Shown here piece after piece: positions 1 to 8,630 of a stretch of 21,090 nt of DNA; positions within the stretch are counted from its first letter, which is position 1; each line of letters starts with the position of its first letter. The DNA comes from Hungatella sp. UBA3402. GTDB taxonomy: Bacteria > Bacillota > Clostridia > Lachnospirales > Lachnospiraceae. The position numbers and the translations under genes were made by a program. The notes under the pieces are model-generated. The model worked only from the letters and a program-made list of their open reading frames with translations, was not told the origin of the DNA and did no database searches. The stretch covers positions 1-21,090 of the forward strand of contig DEPC01000261.1 of the NCBI GenBank assembly GCA_002358555.1, given 5' to 3'.

Positions 1-332
1 TCCAAGGTGATAATCTTTTAATTGGAAGAATAAATCTTCTTATGACATTTGTTGATTATTTGAATTATAAATGGAATAGAGAGCCTACAGTTTCTGAGCT
101 GAAAAAATTAGCAAATATTATCTCATGGAATTTATGGCAAATGGATGGCTTGACAGGCACAGTTCCTTTAGGTGTTCCAGAAGAAGATATTTATCAATAT
201 TCTTTATTTGATTTTATCAATGGTATAGAAGATAAGAAAGAAAAGAAAACAGATATATCGCCTAAGTGCAGAATATACGATTGGCGAGCACCACATTCTA
301 TACTTTTTGAATCATTAAAAAAGGAGAACTAG
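1..332 (+). CDS. Eco57I-type DNA adenine methyltransferase, C-terminal piece (5' end outside window)
   Basis: The reading frame is open from base 3 of the window to a TAG at 330-332, so this is the 3' end of a gene that starts upstream; the ATG at 42 is internal. The first visible residues (QGDNLLIGRINLL) and the following NIISWNLWQMDGL stretch match what I know of the region after the SAM-binding motif I in large Eco57I/type IIG-like adenine methyltransferases. The piece ends with a CRIYDWR segment that in this family directly precedes the NPPY half. The next ORF is in the same frame and begins one codon after the stop, so the two together look like one methyltransferase fold split in two. 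The likely role is methylation of adenine in host DNA for the restriction system encoded next door. SAM-binding motif I itself is not in the window. The family call is fairly sure; the exact specificity cannot be read. Confidence 0.72.
   Translation, partial: QGDNLLIGRINLLMTFVDYLNYKWNREPTVSELKKLANIISWNLWQMDGLTGTVPLGVPEEDIYQYSLFDFINGIEDKKEKKTDISPKCRIYDWRAPHSILFESLKKEN
321..326 (+). promoter_or_regulatory. Ribosome binding site for the NPPY methyltransferase ORF
   Basis: AAGGAG lies inside the last codons of the upstream ORF, 9 nt before the ATG at 336. It supports independent translation restart at that ATG rather than accidental interruption of a single gene. Confidence 0.7.
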
Positions 333-335
333 AAA

Positions 336-1370
336 ATGAAATTTGATTATGTGATTGGGAATCCGCCTTATCAAGAAGATAGATTAGGAGATAATAAAGG
401 TTATGCACCGCCTGTGTATCATAAATTTTTGGAAGAATCCTATAAAATTGGCAAAAAAGTTGAAATGATTCATCCAGCAAGATTTTTATTTAATGCAGGG
501 AGTACCCCGAAACAATGGAATGAAAAAATGTTAAATGACCCACATTTAAAAGTCCAAGACTATGAGCAAGATAGTAGTAAAATATTTAATAATACAGATA
601 TTAAAGGAGGTATTGCGATTACATATCATGATGAAGAACAATATTATGGGCCTATTGAAACATTTACAATATATTCAGAATTAAATTCTATTTTAAAGAA
701 AACAAGAATGTATCCTACATTTAGAAAATTTAGTGATATTGTTATTACACGTACCGCATATAGATTAACTTCTAAGATGCATGAAGAACATCCAGAAGCG
801 ATTTCACAGTTAAGTACAGGACATGCTTATGATATGTCTACAAATATTTTTGAACGGCTTCCTCAAATATTTTTCACCGAAAAGCCACAGGATAGTTTTG
901 AATATATTAGTATTTTGGGAAGAGAAAAAAATCAACGGTTATATAAATTTATCCGAAGAGATTATGTTAATGAAGTTGTAAATCTGGATAAATATAAAAT
1001 CTTATTAGCAAAATCAAATGGAGCAGGAACCCTTGGAGAAATTTTTTCTGAACCATTAATTGCAAAGCCAATGACAGGTTCTACAGAAACTTTTATAAGT
1101 ATTGGTTGTTTTTCTACCGAAGATGAAGTAAATGCGGCTTTGAAATATATAAAAACAAAATATGCAAGAATTTTATTGGGAACTTTAAAAATTACTCAAG
1201 ATATTTCACCTGATAAATGGGCCAATGTTCCACTTCAAGATTTTTCAAGCAATTCTGATATTGACTGGAATAAAATTATCCATGAGATAGATTTACAATT
1301 ATACAAAAAATATGGACTGAATGAAGAGGAGATTAATTTTATAGAAAATACAGCAAAGGAGATGGATTAA
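336..1370 (+). CDS. Eco57I-type DNA adenine methyltransferase, NPPY half
   Basis: The 344-residue protein starts MKFDYVIGNPPYQ, so the catalytic motif IV (NPPY) of N6-adenine methyltransferases sits at residues 9-12. The remainder resembles the target-recognition part of Eco57I-like enzymes, and the C-terminus (PLQDFSSNSDIDWNKII, then QLYKKYGLNEEE) is characteristic of that family. No SAM-binding motif I is present in this ORF, so activity should need the upstream piece ending at 332 or, less likely, the degenerate SAM-binding module at the end of the downstream helicase protein. The start has a good ribosome binding site at 321-326. The stop overlaps the start of the helicase gene by one base (TAATG), which implies translational coupling. 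Base composition is visibly more AT-rich than the housekeeping genes nearby, in keeping with mobile defence DNA. Confidence 0.85.
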   Translation: MKFDYVIGNPPYQEDRLGDNKGYAPPVYHKFLEESYKIGKKVEMIHPARFLFNAGSTPKQWNEKMLNDPHLKVQDYEQDSSKIFNNTDIKGGIAITYHDEEQYYGPIETFTIYSELNSILKKTRMYPTFRKFSDIVITRTAYRLTSKMHEEHPEAISQLSTGHAYDMSTNIFERLPQIFFTEKPQDSFEYISILGREKNQRLYKFIRRDYVNEVVNLDKYKILLAKSNGAGTLGEIFSEPLIAKPMTGSTETFISIGCFSTEDEVNAALKYIKTKYARILLGTLKITQDISPDKWANVPLQDFSSNSDIDWNKIIHEIDLQLYKKYGLNEEEINFIENTAKEMD

Positions 1371-4300
1371 TGTCCAAAATTAACATACAAACTGCTAATC
1401 GAATTATTCCTATGATTTATGCTTATTCCACTCCAGAAGTTGCAAGACATAATGGCTGGGTAAAAATTGGCTATACAGAACAAGATGTAGATAAAAGAAT
1501 AAAGCAGCAGACCTATACGGCTGGTCTTAACTACAAAAAAGAATGGCAGGGAACTGCTATTTTTGATGATGGTTCAGGAGAAATATTCCATGATACAGAT
1601 TTTCATGCATATCTTAGTAAATTAGGGATTGAGCGAGAAAAAGGTCATGAATGGTTTCATATAGATGGGATATCCTCTAAAAGACATTTTAGAGATTTTA
1701 AAGAAAATAGAGGTATCCCAGATAGTGACAACAGTGATGTAATTCCATATATTTTGAGGAATGAACAGAATAAGGCAGTTGAACAAACAATCGAATATTT
1801 TAAGAGCAATGAATCAGGCGAGTTCTTATGGAATGCAAAACCTCGTTTCGGAAAAACTTTATCAGTATATGATTTTTGTAAGCGAATTGATGCACATAAT
1901 ATTTTGGTAGTTACCAATAGACCTGCGATTGCAAATTCCTGGTATTCCGATTATGAGAAATTTTTAGGTAGAGAATCTGGATACTTATTCGTAAGCACCA
2001 CAGATTCACTGAAGGGGAAAAAATATGTAATAACAAGAGAAGAATATCGCACAGTAGCGGCAAAGTCTGAGGATATAGTAGGATGTATCGAATTTGTAAG
2101 CTTACAGGATTTAAAAGGCTCCATCTATTTTGGCGGTCAATATGATAAACTTGTAGAAATCAGTGATGATTCCAAAAGAGGTCAAACATGGGATGTACTT
2201 ATTATTGATGAAGCACATGAGGGAGTAGATACCTATAAAACAGATGTGGCATTTGACCATATTAAGCGTAAATTTACTTTGCATTTATCTGGTACTCCTT
2301 TTAAAGCATTGGCAAATGATAAATTCCCCCAAAAAGCAATCTTTAACTGGACTTATGCTGACGAGCAAAAAGCCAAAAATAGTTGGGATAAGGAAGCAGA
2401 AAATCCTTATAATAGTCTTCCTAAGCTAAATCTTTTTACCTATCAAATGTCTGAAATTGTAAAAGAGGAATTAGAGAAAGGAATAGAAATTCAAGGAGAA
2501 ACAGAGGAATATGCCTTTGATTTGAATGAATTTTTCAAGACAAAATCAAATGGCATATTTGAACATGAAAGCTCCGTGGATAAGTTTTTAGATGCCTTAA
2601 CAAAACAAGAGAAATTTCCTTTTTCAACAGAAGATTTAAGAAGTGAATTAAAACATACATTTTGGCTTTTAAATCGTGTTGACAGTGCAAAGGCTCTTGC
2701 CAAAAAATTAAAAACGCATGAGGTTTTTAAAGACTATGAGATTATTCTTGCCGCAGGTGACGGAAAAATAGATGACCAAGATGAGACAAAAAAGTCATTT
2801 GATAAAGTGAAAAAAGCGATTACAGAAAATGAAAAGACGATTACCTTATCTGTAGGACAGCTTACAACAGGTATTACCATTCCAGAGTGGACTGCTGTTC
2901 TTATGCTTAGCAATGTAAAAAGTCCATCCTTATATATGCAGGCAGCTTTTCGTGCTCAAAACCCTTATTTCTTTTCAAAAGCAGGACAATTTTATCGTAA
3001 AGAAAATGCCTATGTATTTGATTTTGACCCAGCAAGAACCCTTACTATTTTTGAAGAATTTGCCAACGATTTATCATCCGAAACATCCGATGGCAGAGGA
3101 GATTCTAATAAGAGAAAAGAAAATGTCAGAACGCTCCTTAATTTCTTCCCTGTAATCGGAGAAGATGAACATGGAGAAATGATAGAGCTTGACGCAGAAA
3201 AAGTTTTATCTATTCCTAGAAAAATTCGTTCAAGAGAAGTGGTAAAACGCGGATTTATGAGTGATTTTCTATTCCAGAATATTTCTAATGTATTCCACGC
3301 ACCTATGGAAGTAATAGAAATGATTCAGAATTTTACTGCTGTGCAGGAGCCAAAAAAGGGAGTGGAAATTACAAAAAATATAGAGGAGGAATTATCCTTA
3401 GATAAAGAAGGAAAAATTTCTCTGTCGGATAACTATATAATAGGAAAATCAGCAGAAATTTTCGGAGAAAAAATTTTTGAAAATGTTCCAAATAAGTTGA
3501 AAGAAGTCATAAATTCGATTCAGATATCAGAAGAAAAGCCAGAAGAAGATATACTTGATAAGTTAAAAGATATTTTGCATAAAGAAGCAGTTAATGCTGT
3601 GATGGAAACAGCCCAAAATGAATATGGAACGGATTTTCGTAAAGTAGATAAAAATAAGCTTGAGCGTAAATTAAAAAATGATTCTGATGGTATGATAAAT
3701 AAAGTTTATGCTGAATATGCTATTACTGAAACTATATTAGAAAAAGAATATAAAGAACATTTACAAATATGTCAAACAGAGGAAGAAGTTGCAGCAATCA
3801 ATCAAGAACACAGGGAAAAACAAGAAGAAGCTTTTGAAACCTTAAAAGAAACTTTATCAAATTCTGTTGATAATCTTGTAAAATCAGCGGGACAAGACGT
3901 TGTGAAAACTGTTGAAACCCAGAAAAAAGAACAGAAAAAGAAAGAGATTGAAGATTCTATTAAAGACCATCTTCGCGGTTTTTCAAGGACAATCCCCTCT
4001 TTCTTAATGGCTTATGGAAATGAAACTATTACACTCGCAAATTTTGATAAAGTTATTCCAGATGAAGTATTTAAAGAAGTAACCAGTATCTCTTTAGATG
4101 ATTTTATATTCCTTCGCGATGGCGGAGAATATACAGACCGAGAAACAGGGGAGAAAAGATATTTTGAAGGAAAACTTTTTGACTCTGTAGTATTTGATGA
4201 TTCTGTAAAAGAATTTTTGCATTTAAAAACGAAATTGGCAAATTATTTTGAAGAAACCAATAAAGAAGATATTTTTGATTATATTCCTCCCCAAAAGACG

Positions 4301-4711
4301 AACCAGATTTTTACTCCTAAATGGGTAGTGAAGAACATGGTTGATATGCTGGAGGAAGAAAATCCTGGATGCTTTGATAAGGACAATCAAACTTTTATCG
4401 ATTTATATATGAAGTCCGGTTTATATATTGCTGAAATTGTGAAGCGTCTATATCAGAGCAAAGAAATGAAAAAGCGGTATCCAAATAATAAGGAAAGATT
4501 GAAACATATTTTTAAAGAACAGGTGTATGGCCTTGCTCCAACAGAAATTATATATAAAATAGCTACTAATTTTATTCTGGGATTTCATGAAAATGCTGCT
4601 GATATAGAGCATAACTTTAAACAAGCAGATGCCCTTGAACCAGCAAAGGAGGGGCAGTTGAGCCAGTTTTTGGATAAGCTTTATGGAAATGTAAGTAATA
4701 TAGAAATATAG
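1370..4711 (+). CDS. GIY-YIG nuclease / SF2 helicase / methyltransferase-like restriction protein
   Basis: This 1113-residue protein has three parts. Residues about 14-100 form a GIY-YIG-superfamily (T5orf172-like) nuclease domain (IYAYS, then WVKIGYT). Residues about 150-540 form an SF2 helicase/translocase: Walker A-like AKPRFGKT near 156-163, DEAH near 280, LSGTP near 306, motif V TTGITIPEW near 498, motif VI QAAFRAQNP near 523. After a charged helical region, residues about 975-1113 resemble the front part of an adenine methyltransferase (QIFTPKWVV near 977 and a motif-I-like FIDLYMKSGLY near 1007), but there is no NPPY. The start is preceded by AAAGGAG and overlaps the methyltransferase stop. 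The inferred role is the cleavage/translocation subunit of a restriction or antiphage system. I recall similar long proteins beside split Eco57I methylases in Firmicutes, so it is probably full length. Confidence 0.85.
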   Translation: MSKINIQTANRIIPMIYAYSTPEVARHNGWVKIGYTEQDVDKRIKQQTYTAGLNYKKEWQGTAIFDDGSGEIFHDTDFHAYLSKLGIEREKGHEWFHIDGISSKRHFRDFKENRGIPDSDNSDVIPYILRNEQNKAVEQTIEYFKSNESGEFLWNAKPRFGKTLSVYDFCKRIDAHNILVVTNRPAIANSWYSDYEKFLGRESGYLFVSTTDSLKGKKYVITREEYRTVAAKSEDIVGCIEFVSLQDLKGSIYFGGQYDKLVEISDDSKRGQTWDVLIIDEAHEGVDTYKTDVAFDHIKRKFTLHLSGTPFKALANDKFPQKAIFNWTYADEQKAKNSWDKEAENPYNSLPKLNLFTYQMSEIVKEELEKGIEIQGETEEYAFDLNEFFKTKSNGIFEHESSVDKFLDALTKQEKFPFSTEDLRSELKHTFWLLNRVDSAKALAKKLKTHEVFKDYEIILAAGDGKIDDQDETKKSFDKVKKAITENEKTITLSVGQLTTGITIPEWTAVLMLSNVKSPSLYMQAAFRAQNPYFFSKAGQFYRKENAYVFDFDPARTLTIFEEFANDLSSETSDGRGDSNKRKENVRTLLNFFPVIGEDEHGEMIELDAEKVLSIPRKIRSREVVKRGFMSDFLFQNISNVFHAPMEVIEMIQNFTAVQEPKKGVEITKNIEEELSLDKEGKISLSDNYIIGKSAEIFGEKIFENVPNKLKEVINSIQISEEKPEEDILDKLKDILHKEAVNAVMETAQNEYGTDFRKVDKNKLERKLKNDSDGMINKVYAEYAITETILEKEYKEHLQICQTEEEVAAINQEHREKQEEAFETLKETLSNSVDNLVKSAGQDVVKTVETQKKEQKKKEIEDSIKDHLRGFSRTIPSFLMAYGNETITLANFDKVIPDEVFKEVTSISLDDFIFLRDGGEYTDRETGEKRYFEGKLFDSVVFDDSVKEFLHLKTKLANYFEETNKEDIFDYIPPQKTNQIFTPKWVVKNMVDMLEEENPGCFDKDNQTFIDLYMKSGLYIAEIVKRLYQSKEMKKRYPNNKERLKHIFKEQVYGLAPTEIIYKIATNFILGFHENAADIEHNFKQADALEPAKEGQLSQFLDKLYGNVSNIEI

Positions 4712-4723
4712 AATAAATTGGGG

Positions 4724-4751
4724 CTGTTACGCTAATCAGCAGGTGTAACAG
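4724..4751 (+). terminator. Possible terminator hairpin after the restriction operon
   Basis: CTGTTAC (4724-4730) pairs with GTAACAG (4745-4751) around a 14-nt loop, starting 12 nt after the helicase stop, and is followed by ATTATTCTTTG. The stem is short and the T-run broken, so this is a weak candidate. Confidence 0.35.
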
Positions 4752-4766
4752 ATTATTCTTTGTAAA

Positions 4767-4858
4767 GCAGAAGTAACGTAGCAGCCAAGGATTCTCTCCG
4801 CCCTGCGGCTCCGAAGCCGCAGGACAGAGAGCAATCAGATTCTGAGCGTTACTTTTGC
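4767..4858. repeat. Nested palindromic element between convergent genes
   Basis: Outer arms 4767-4778 and 4847-4858 are complementary over 12 positions with one G/T pair. Inside them TCTCT (4793-4797) pairs with AGAGA (4826-4830), enclosing a perfect 9-bp GC-rich stem CCTGCGGCT (4802-4810) / AGCCGCAGG (4815-4823) with a CCGA loop. It lies between the 3' ends of the restriction operon and serS. Its outer arms resemble those of the element at 14865-14935. It could act as a bidirectional terminator, a small mobile palindrome or a structured RNA. The symmetry is certain; the function is not. Confidence 0.65.
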
Positions 4859-4918
4859 CTACATTCCTTAAATACCATCAATTAATATCCATATCCCCTC
4901 AAATCTGTTAAACAAAAA

Positions 4919-6205
4919 TCAATCTTTTTTCCTAATCTCTGTCATTCCTCCCATATATGGCTGTAATACAACAGGAATCTTTACACTGCCATCTGCCTGG
5001 AGATTATTCTCCAAAAATGCAATGAGCATACGAGGAGGAGCTACTACTGTATTATTCAAGGTGTGGGCAAAATATTTTCCATTTTCACCGTCCACCCGTA
5101 TTTTTAATCTCCGAGCCTGGGCATCTCCCAAGTTGGAACAGGAACCTACCTCAAAATATTTCTTCTGTCTGGGGGACCATGCTTCTACATCACAGGATTT
5201 CACTTTTAAATCAGCTAAATCCCCAGAGCAACATTCCAAAGTACGCACTGGAATATCCAGAGAACGGAACAAATCAACAGTATTTTTCCACAGATTATCA
5301 TACCATTTGGGTGAATCCTCTGGCTTGCAGACCACAATCATCTCCTGCTTCTCAAACTGATGGATACGGTAAACTCCTCTCTCCTCGATTCCATGAGCGC
5401 CCTTCTCCTTTCTAAAACATGGAGAATAGCTGGTAAGAGTCTTGGGAAGTTCAGATTCTGGGGTAATCGTATCAATAAATTTTCCAATCATAGAATGTTC
5501 ACTGGTTCCGATTAAGTACAAATCTTCTCCTTCAATCTTGTACATCATGGCATCCATTTCTGCAAAGGACATAACCCCTGTCACTACATTGCTGCGAATC
5601 ATAAAAGGAGGAACACAATAAGTAAATCCTCTATCAATCATAAAATCTCTAGCATAAGAAATTACTGCAGAGTGAAGTCGTGCAATATCTCCCATCAGAT
5701 AATAAAATCCATTGCCTGCCACCTTTCCTGCTGCATCCAAATCAATTCCATCAAAGCTTTTCATAATATCGGTATGATAGGGAATCTCAAAATCTGGAAC
5801 TACTGGGTCGCCGAACTTTTCCAATTCTACATTCTCACTGTCATCTTTTCCAATAGGAACACTTGGGTCAATGATATTGGGAATTGTCATCATGATTTTT
5901 AAAATCTTTTCTTCTAACTGGCTCTCTAAAACCTCCAGTTCAGCCAACCGAGCAGCATTCGCTGTGACTTCTGCCTTAACAGCTTCTGCCTCCTCCTTTT
6001 TCCCCTGTCCCATAAGCTGTCCAATCTGCTTGGACAATTTATTTCGGGCGGCTCGAAGATTATCTGCCTCTGCCTTGGCACTGCGGTTTTGTTGGTCTAA
6101 ATCAATGACCTCATCTACCAGAGGAAGCTTAGCTTCCTGGAATTTATTGCGAATATTCTGTTTTACTACGTCAGGATTTTCTCTGACAAATTTGATATCT
6201 AACAT
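4919..6205 (-). CDS. serS: Seryl-tRNA synthetase (atypical motif 3 form)
   Basis: This 428-residue class II synthetase charges tRNA-Ser with serine in the cytosol. The N-terminal tRNA-binding helical arm spans about residues 31-104. The serine-binding TSEH is at 234-237. Motif 2 includes CFRKE around Arg265 and GIEERGVYRIHQFEKQEM at 272-289. The serine-pocket GSCSN is at 354-358, followed by QARR at 363-366. Motif 3 is VVAPPRMLIAFLEN with Arg392, instead of the usual bacterial LAVGRT-type sequence, so this is a divergent but apparently intact SerRS with all key residues I can recognise. The start is supported by AGGAGG 6 nt upstream. The gap to the preceding gene is about 113 bp and I see no T-box leader in it. 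Length is normal for the family. Confidence 0.95.
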   Translation of the reverse strand: MLDIKFVRENPDVVKQNIRNKFQEAKLPLVDEVIDLDQQNRSAKAEADNLRAARNKLSKQIGQLMGQGKKEEAEAVKAEVTANAARLAELEVLESQLEEKILKIMMTIPNIIDPSVPIGKDDSENVELEKFGDPVVPDFEIPYHTDIMKSFDGIDLDAAGKVAGNGFYYLMGDIARLHSAVISYARDFMIDRGFTYCVPPFMIRSNVVTGVMSFAEMDAMMYKIEGEDLYLIGTSEHSMIGKFIDTITPESELPKTLTSYSPCFRKEKGAHGIEERGVYRIHQFEKQEMIVVCKPEDSPKWYDNLWKNTVDLFRSLDIPVRTLECCSGDLADLKVKSCDVEAWSPRQKKYFEVGSCSNLGDAQARRLKIRVDGENGKYFAHTLNNTVVAPPRMLIAFLENNLQADGSVKIPVVLQPYMGGMTEIRKKD

Positions 6206-6247
6206 AATTTCCTCCTATATCCTGCTCTGTAATGCCTGTTTTGTGTG

Positions 6248-6253
6248 ATTATA
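6248..6253 (-). promoter_or_regulatory. serS: Candidate -10 box for serS
   Basis: TATAAT on the - strand lies about 43 nt before the serS ATG. The sequence at the expected -35 distance (TTTTCT) is a poor match, so this rests on the -10 alone. Confidence 0.4.
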
Positions 6254-6318
6254 CATCAGATTGTCAGGAAAGAAAACCCCTTTTTGTTATACCTATCTCA
6301 TTTTTCCACAATCAAAAA

Positions 6319-6918
6319 TTAATCTGGTTGCTGTCCATCATGTGCTTTCCACTGACAATCCATTATCTGCATATTTGAGAATACCGCTTTAAAAGATGAA
6401 TCTTCGGGGGAACATGCATAAATTCCAAACTGTATCTTCCCTTTCCCACAATACATATGGCAAATACGCATTTGCTCAAAGGTTACTCCATCCATTGAAC
6501 ATTCAATGCAATAATCATCTTCTCTACGACTGAATCGATACCACATTGATTTTATAGAGGTATCAATAACTGTCGTCGCCCAATCAGAATATCCATGATT
6601 GGTCACTACACTCCCTAGATGTTGATATTCCTCATTTTCATATTCCACAGAAGCTTTCAGCCAATTTTCACTATCTAAATACATTACAATCCCGCATTGG
6701 TCGAATCTCTGATGACTTTCCCCAAATTCTGTTTTTACAACAAAACTGAAATAGTTTTCTTCTGTTTCTATCTGTAAAACAGGGGCATTATCATTTTGAA
6801 AATGATAGTATGTTCTCTGCCATAAATCGGTATGTGGTTTGGTGATTATCTCGATTCTATCCGTTTCAATTTTATATTCCTGAGGTTCTCTTGTCCATTT
6901 CAATTTTTTTAGGTTCAT
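6319..6918 (-). CDS. DUF1349 family protein (concanavalin A-like fold)
   Basis: This predicted cytosolic protein of 199 residues is of the DUF1349 type. It has an early FWxR-like LKWTREP segment, TDLWQRTYYHF, a central QCGIVMYLDSENWLKASVEY block, and a late FGIYACSPEDSSFKAVFSNM block, all typical of this beta-sandwich family. The biochemical role is unsettled; the fold suggests carbohydrate or small-ligand binding. I see no signal peptide. The start is the ATG at 6918, not a longer in-frame ATG at 6939, because GGGAGG (6928-6933) stands 9 nt before it and the longer version would overlap the ABC transporter gene. Only 2 nt separate it from the ABC transporter stop, so the two are almost certainly co-transcribed and coupled. 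Confidence 0.85.
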   Translation of the reverse strand: MNLKKLKWTREPQEYKIETDRIEIITKPHTDLWQRTYYHFQNDNAPVLQIETEENYFSFVVKTEFGESHQRFDQCGIVMYLDSENWLKASVEYENEEYQHLGSVVTNHGYSDWATTVIDTSIKSMWYRFSRREDDYCIECSMDGVTFEQMRICHMYCGKGKIQFGIYACSPEDSSFKAVFSNMQIMDCQWKAHDGQQPD

Positions 6919-6920
6919 AA

Positions 6921-8630
6921 TTAATTTCCTCCCAAACATGAGGTACCTGTCTTTTCTTTGTTATATAATTCATAAAAATAGTGGTTATTTGCCACCAATT
7001 CCTCAAATGCTCCATTGCCAACAATTTTTCCATCTTTAAATACAAAGATTCGGTCAAATTCACTAATAGAAGCTAAACGATGAGCAATTACTATCATTGT
7101 AACATGATTCACCTGTTCTAGAACCTTTTTCATAACAATGCCTTCTGTCAAATTATCCATTGCGGATGTTGCCTCATCTAAGACAACAATATCAGAATGT
7201 TCAAACCATAGTCTACCTAATGCTAATCGTTGTTTCTCACCTCCTGATAAGTTGGCTCCTTTTTCTCCAATCCTTGTTTCTATTCCATTGTCCAGTGACA
7301 TAAGTAATGGCAGTAATTGAGTATTTTGGAGGCTGTCTCGAATGTCAGAATCCGAAGCTTCTTTGTCAAATACCAGATTCTCTTTTATTGTGCCATCAAA
7401 AACCGGTGTGTTTTGTGAGAAATATGAAACTTTGTTGTATAGTGATTCTAAGGAGAAATTTTTCAGTGATTTGTCATCAAAAAAGATATCCCCCTCCTCA
7501 TACTTGAGTAATCCGATTAATAACTTTGCCAATGTCGATTTTCCAGACCCAGACTCACCGACAAAAACTACTTTTTCTCCTTTTTTGATTGAGATGCTGA
7601 TATTATGAAGTATTTTTTTATTTTCATAGGAAAATGACAAATTTTCAACACGGATTTCATTTAAAATGGTGTCAAAAGCAATTCCCTTCTGAAGCTGTAT
7701 ATCTTCTTTTAAATCTAATAAATCAGTAAATCGCATCCATGCTGTTCTATTTAATTTATATTGAATATAAATCACATTAAATATTGCTATTGGAGTATAC
7801 GTATAATCAATCAATGTGATTAGTGCGACTACAGAGCCAATAGACAGATGATTGTATTTCCAGACATAAACTAAAAGTCCAATATCCAGACAAGCAACCA
7901 ACAATGCAAAGATAGTAAAAAATGCTTCATGTATCATGGTCATCTTTATTTTTGATGATACAATAATCCGCTTAGCTCGGGATGCCTTTTTTATCTCATT
8001 TGGGAATTGATTCTTGATACGAAACAGAGGCATTTCCATGAACCCACGCACAAGAAAATGATTTAACTCCTCTTCATTTGTTAATACTTTTTCTTTTATC
8101 TGATATAATCCTCTGAGTAATAAATTAGTTACAATAAATACAATGATATATCCTATCATAAGAAAATAGGTGATATTTTTATCTATCTTCCAGATAAAAT
8201 ACAAGCTAAATAAGATAGTTGGAATCAAATTTCTAATCACATGAAACCAAAAATCGTAGAGAACAGCCTTTCCCGCATTGGCACCATTTTCAATCTGCTG
8301 TACCAATTTCCCAGTTCCCAGTTTTTGGTATTCTAAATAATCCATTTTTCCTATCTTTTTTAATGCCAATAATTTGAAATCCAGATAAATCTCATTTCCC
8401 AATTTTGCTGACGGATACTCATCAAGATAGTTCATTCCATAATTTACAAACAGGATAATTCCGTAAAAGAAAATTTCATAGATAACGATTGTTCCCCCAG
8501 TCAATCCATCTACAATCCTTTGAAAATAATCAGCCTTATAATTTGACAAAAATGCATTGAACAATCCTATTATTAAATATATAATAACCCAATTTCTATT
8601 ATTTTTTAAAATTTCTTTCATATAGCGCAT
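6921..8630 (-). CDS. ABC transporter half-molecule (membrane domain fused to ATPase)
   Basis: This 569-residue exporter-type ABC protein has an N-terminal membrane domain with about six hydrophobic segments (near residues 13-29, 49-64, 133-148, 154-172, 233-255 and 265-290). The C-terminal ATPase domain has Walker A GESGSGKST near 358-366, signature LSGGEKQRL near 460-468, Walker B VVLDEATS near 479-486 and the switch His in IAHRLAS near 514. All nucleotide-binding motifs are intact. It should act as a homodimer or pair with a partner not in this window; the substrate (peptide, lipid or drug) cannot be told from sequence. The start has AAGGAG 7 nt upstream, but that site overlaps a repeat able to base-pair with upstream leader sequence (8631-8741). 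It is coupled to the DUF1349 gene downstream. Confidence 0.92.
   Translation of the reverse strand: MRYMKEILKNNRNWVIIYLIIGLFNAFLSNYKADYFQRIVDGLTGGTIVIYEIFFYGIILFVNYGMNYLDEYPSAKLGNEIYLDFKLLALKKIGKMDYLEYQKLGTGKLVQQIENGANAGKAVLYDFWFHVIRNLIPTILFSLYFIWKIDKNITYFLMIGYIIVFIVTNLLLRGLYQIKEKVLTNEEELNHFLVRGFMEMPLFRIKNQFPNEIKKASRAKRIIVSSKIKMTMIHEAFFTIFALLVACLDIGLLVYVWKYNHLSIGSVVALITLIDYTYTPIAIFNVIYIQYKLNRTAWMRFTDLLDLKEDIQLQKGIAFDTILNEIRVENLSFSYENKKILHNISISIKKGEKVVFVGESGSGKSTLAKLLIGLLKYEEGDIFFDDKSLKNFSLESLYNKVSYFSQNTPVFDGTIKENLVFDKEASDSDIRDSLQNTQLLPLLMSLDNGIETRIGEKGANLSGGEKQRLALGRLWFEHSDIVVLDEATSAMDNLTEGIVMKKVLEQVNHVTMIVIAHRLASISEFDRIFVFKDGKIVGNGAFEELVANNHYFYELYNKEKTGTSCLGGN
6928..6933 (-). promoter_or_regulatory. 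Ribosome binding site fixing the DUF1349 start
   Basis: GGGAGG on the - strand is 9 nt before the ATG at 6918 and lies within the last codons of the ABC transporter. It favours the shorter start for the DUF1349 gene. Confidence 0.75.

Noticed and set aside
42..44. ATG at 42 as a true gene start
   Set aside because: The frame is open upstream to the window edge, the upstream codons read as family-like sequence, and no ribosome binding site precedes it; the gene begins outside the window.
5022..5415. Two + strand ORFs opposite serS
   Set aside because: They are antisense to a well-conserved synthetase, have shadow-like composition and no start signals.
6206..6318. T-box riboswitch upstream of serS
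   Set aside because: The gap is only about 113 bp, with no visible T-box sequence or specifier stem.
6919..6939. Longer start for the DUF1349 gene (ATG at 6939)
   Set aside because: It lies inside the ABC transporter coding end, the extra residues are not family-like, and the GGGAGG site fits the ATG at 6918.
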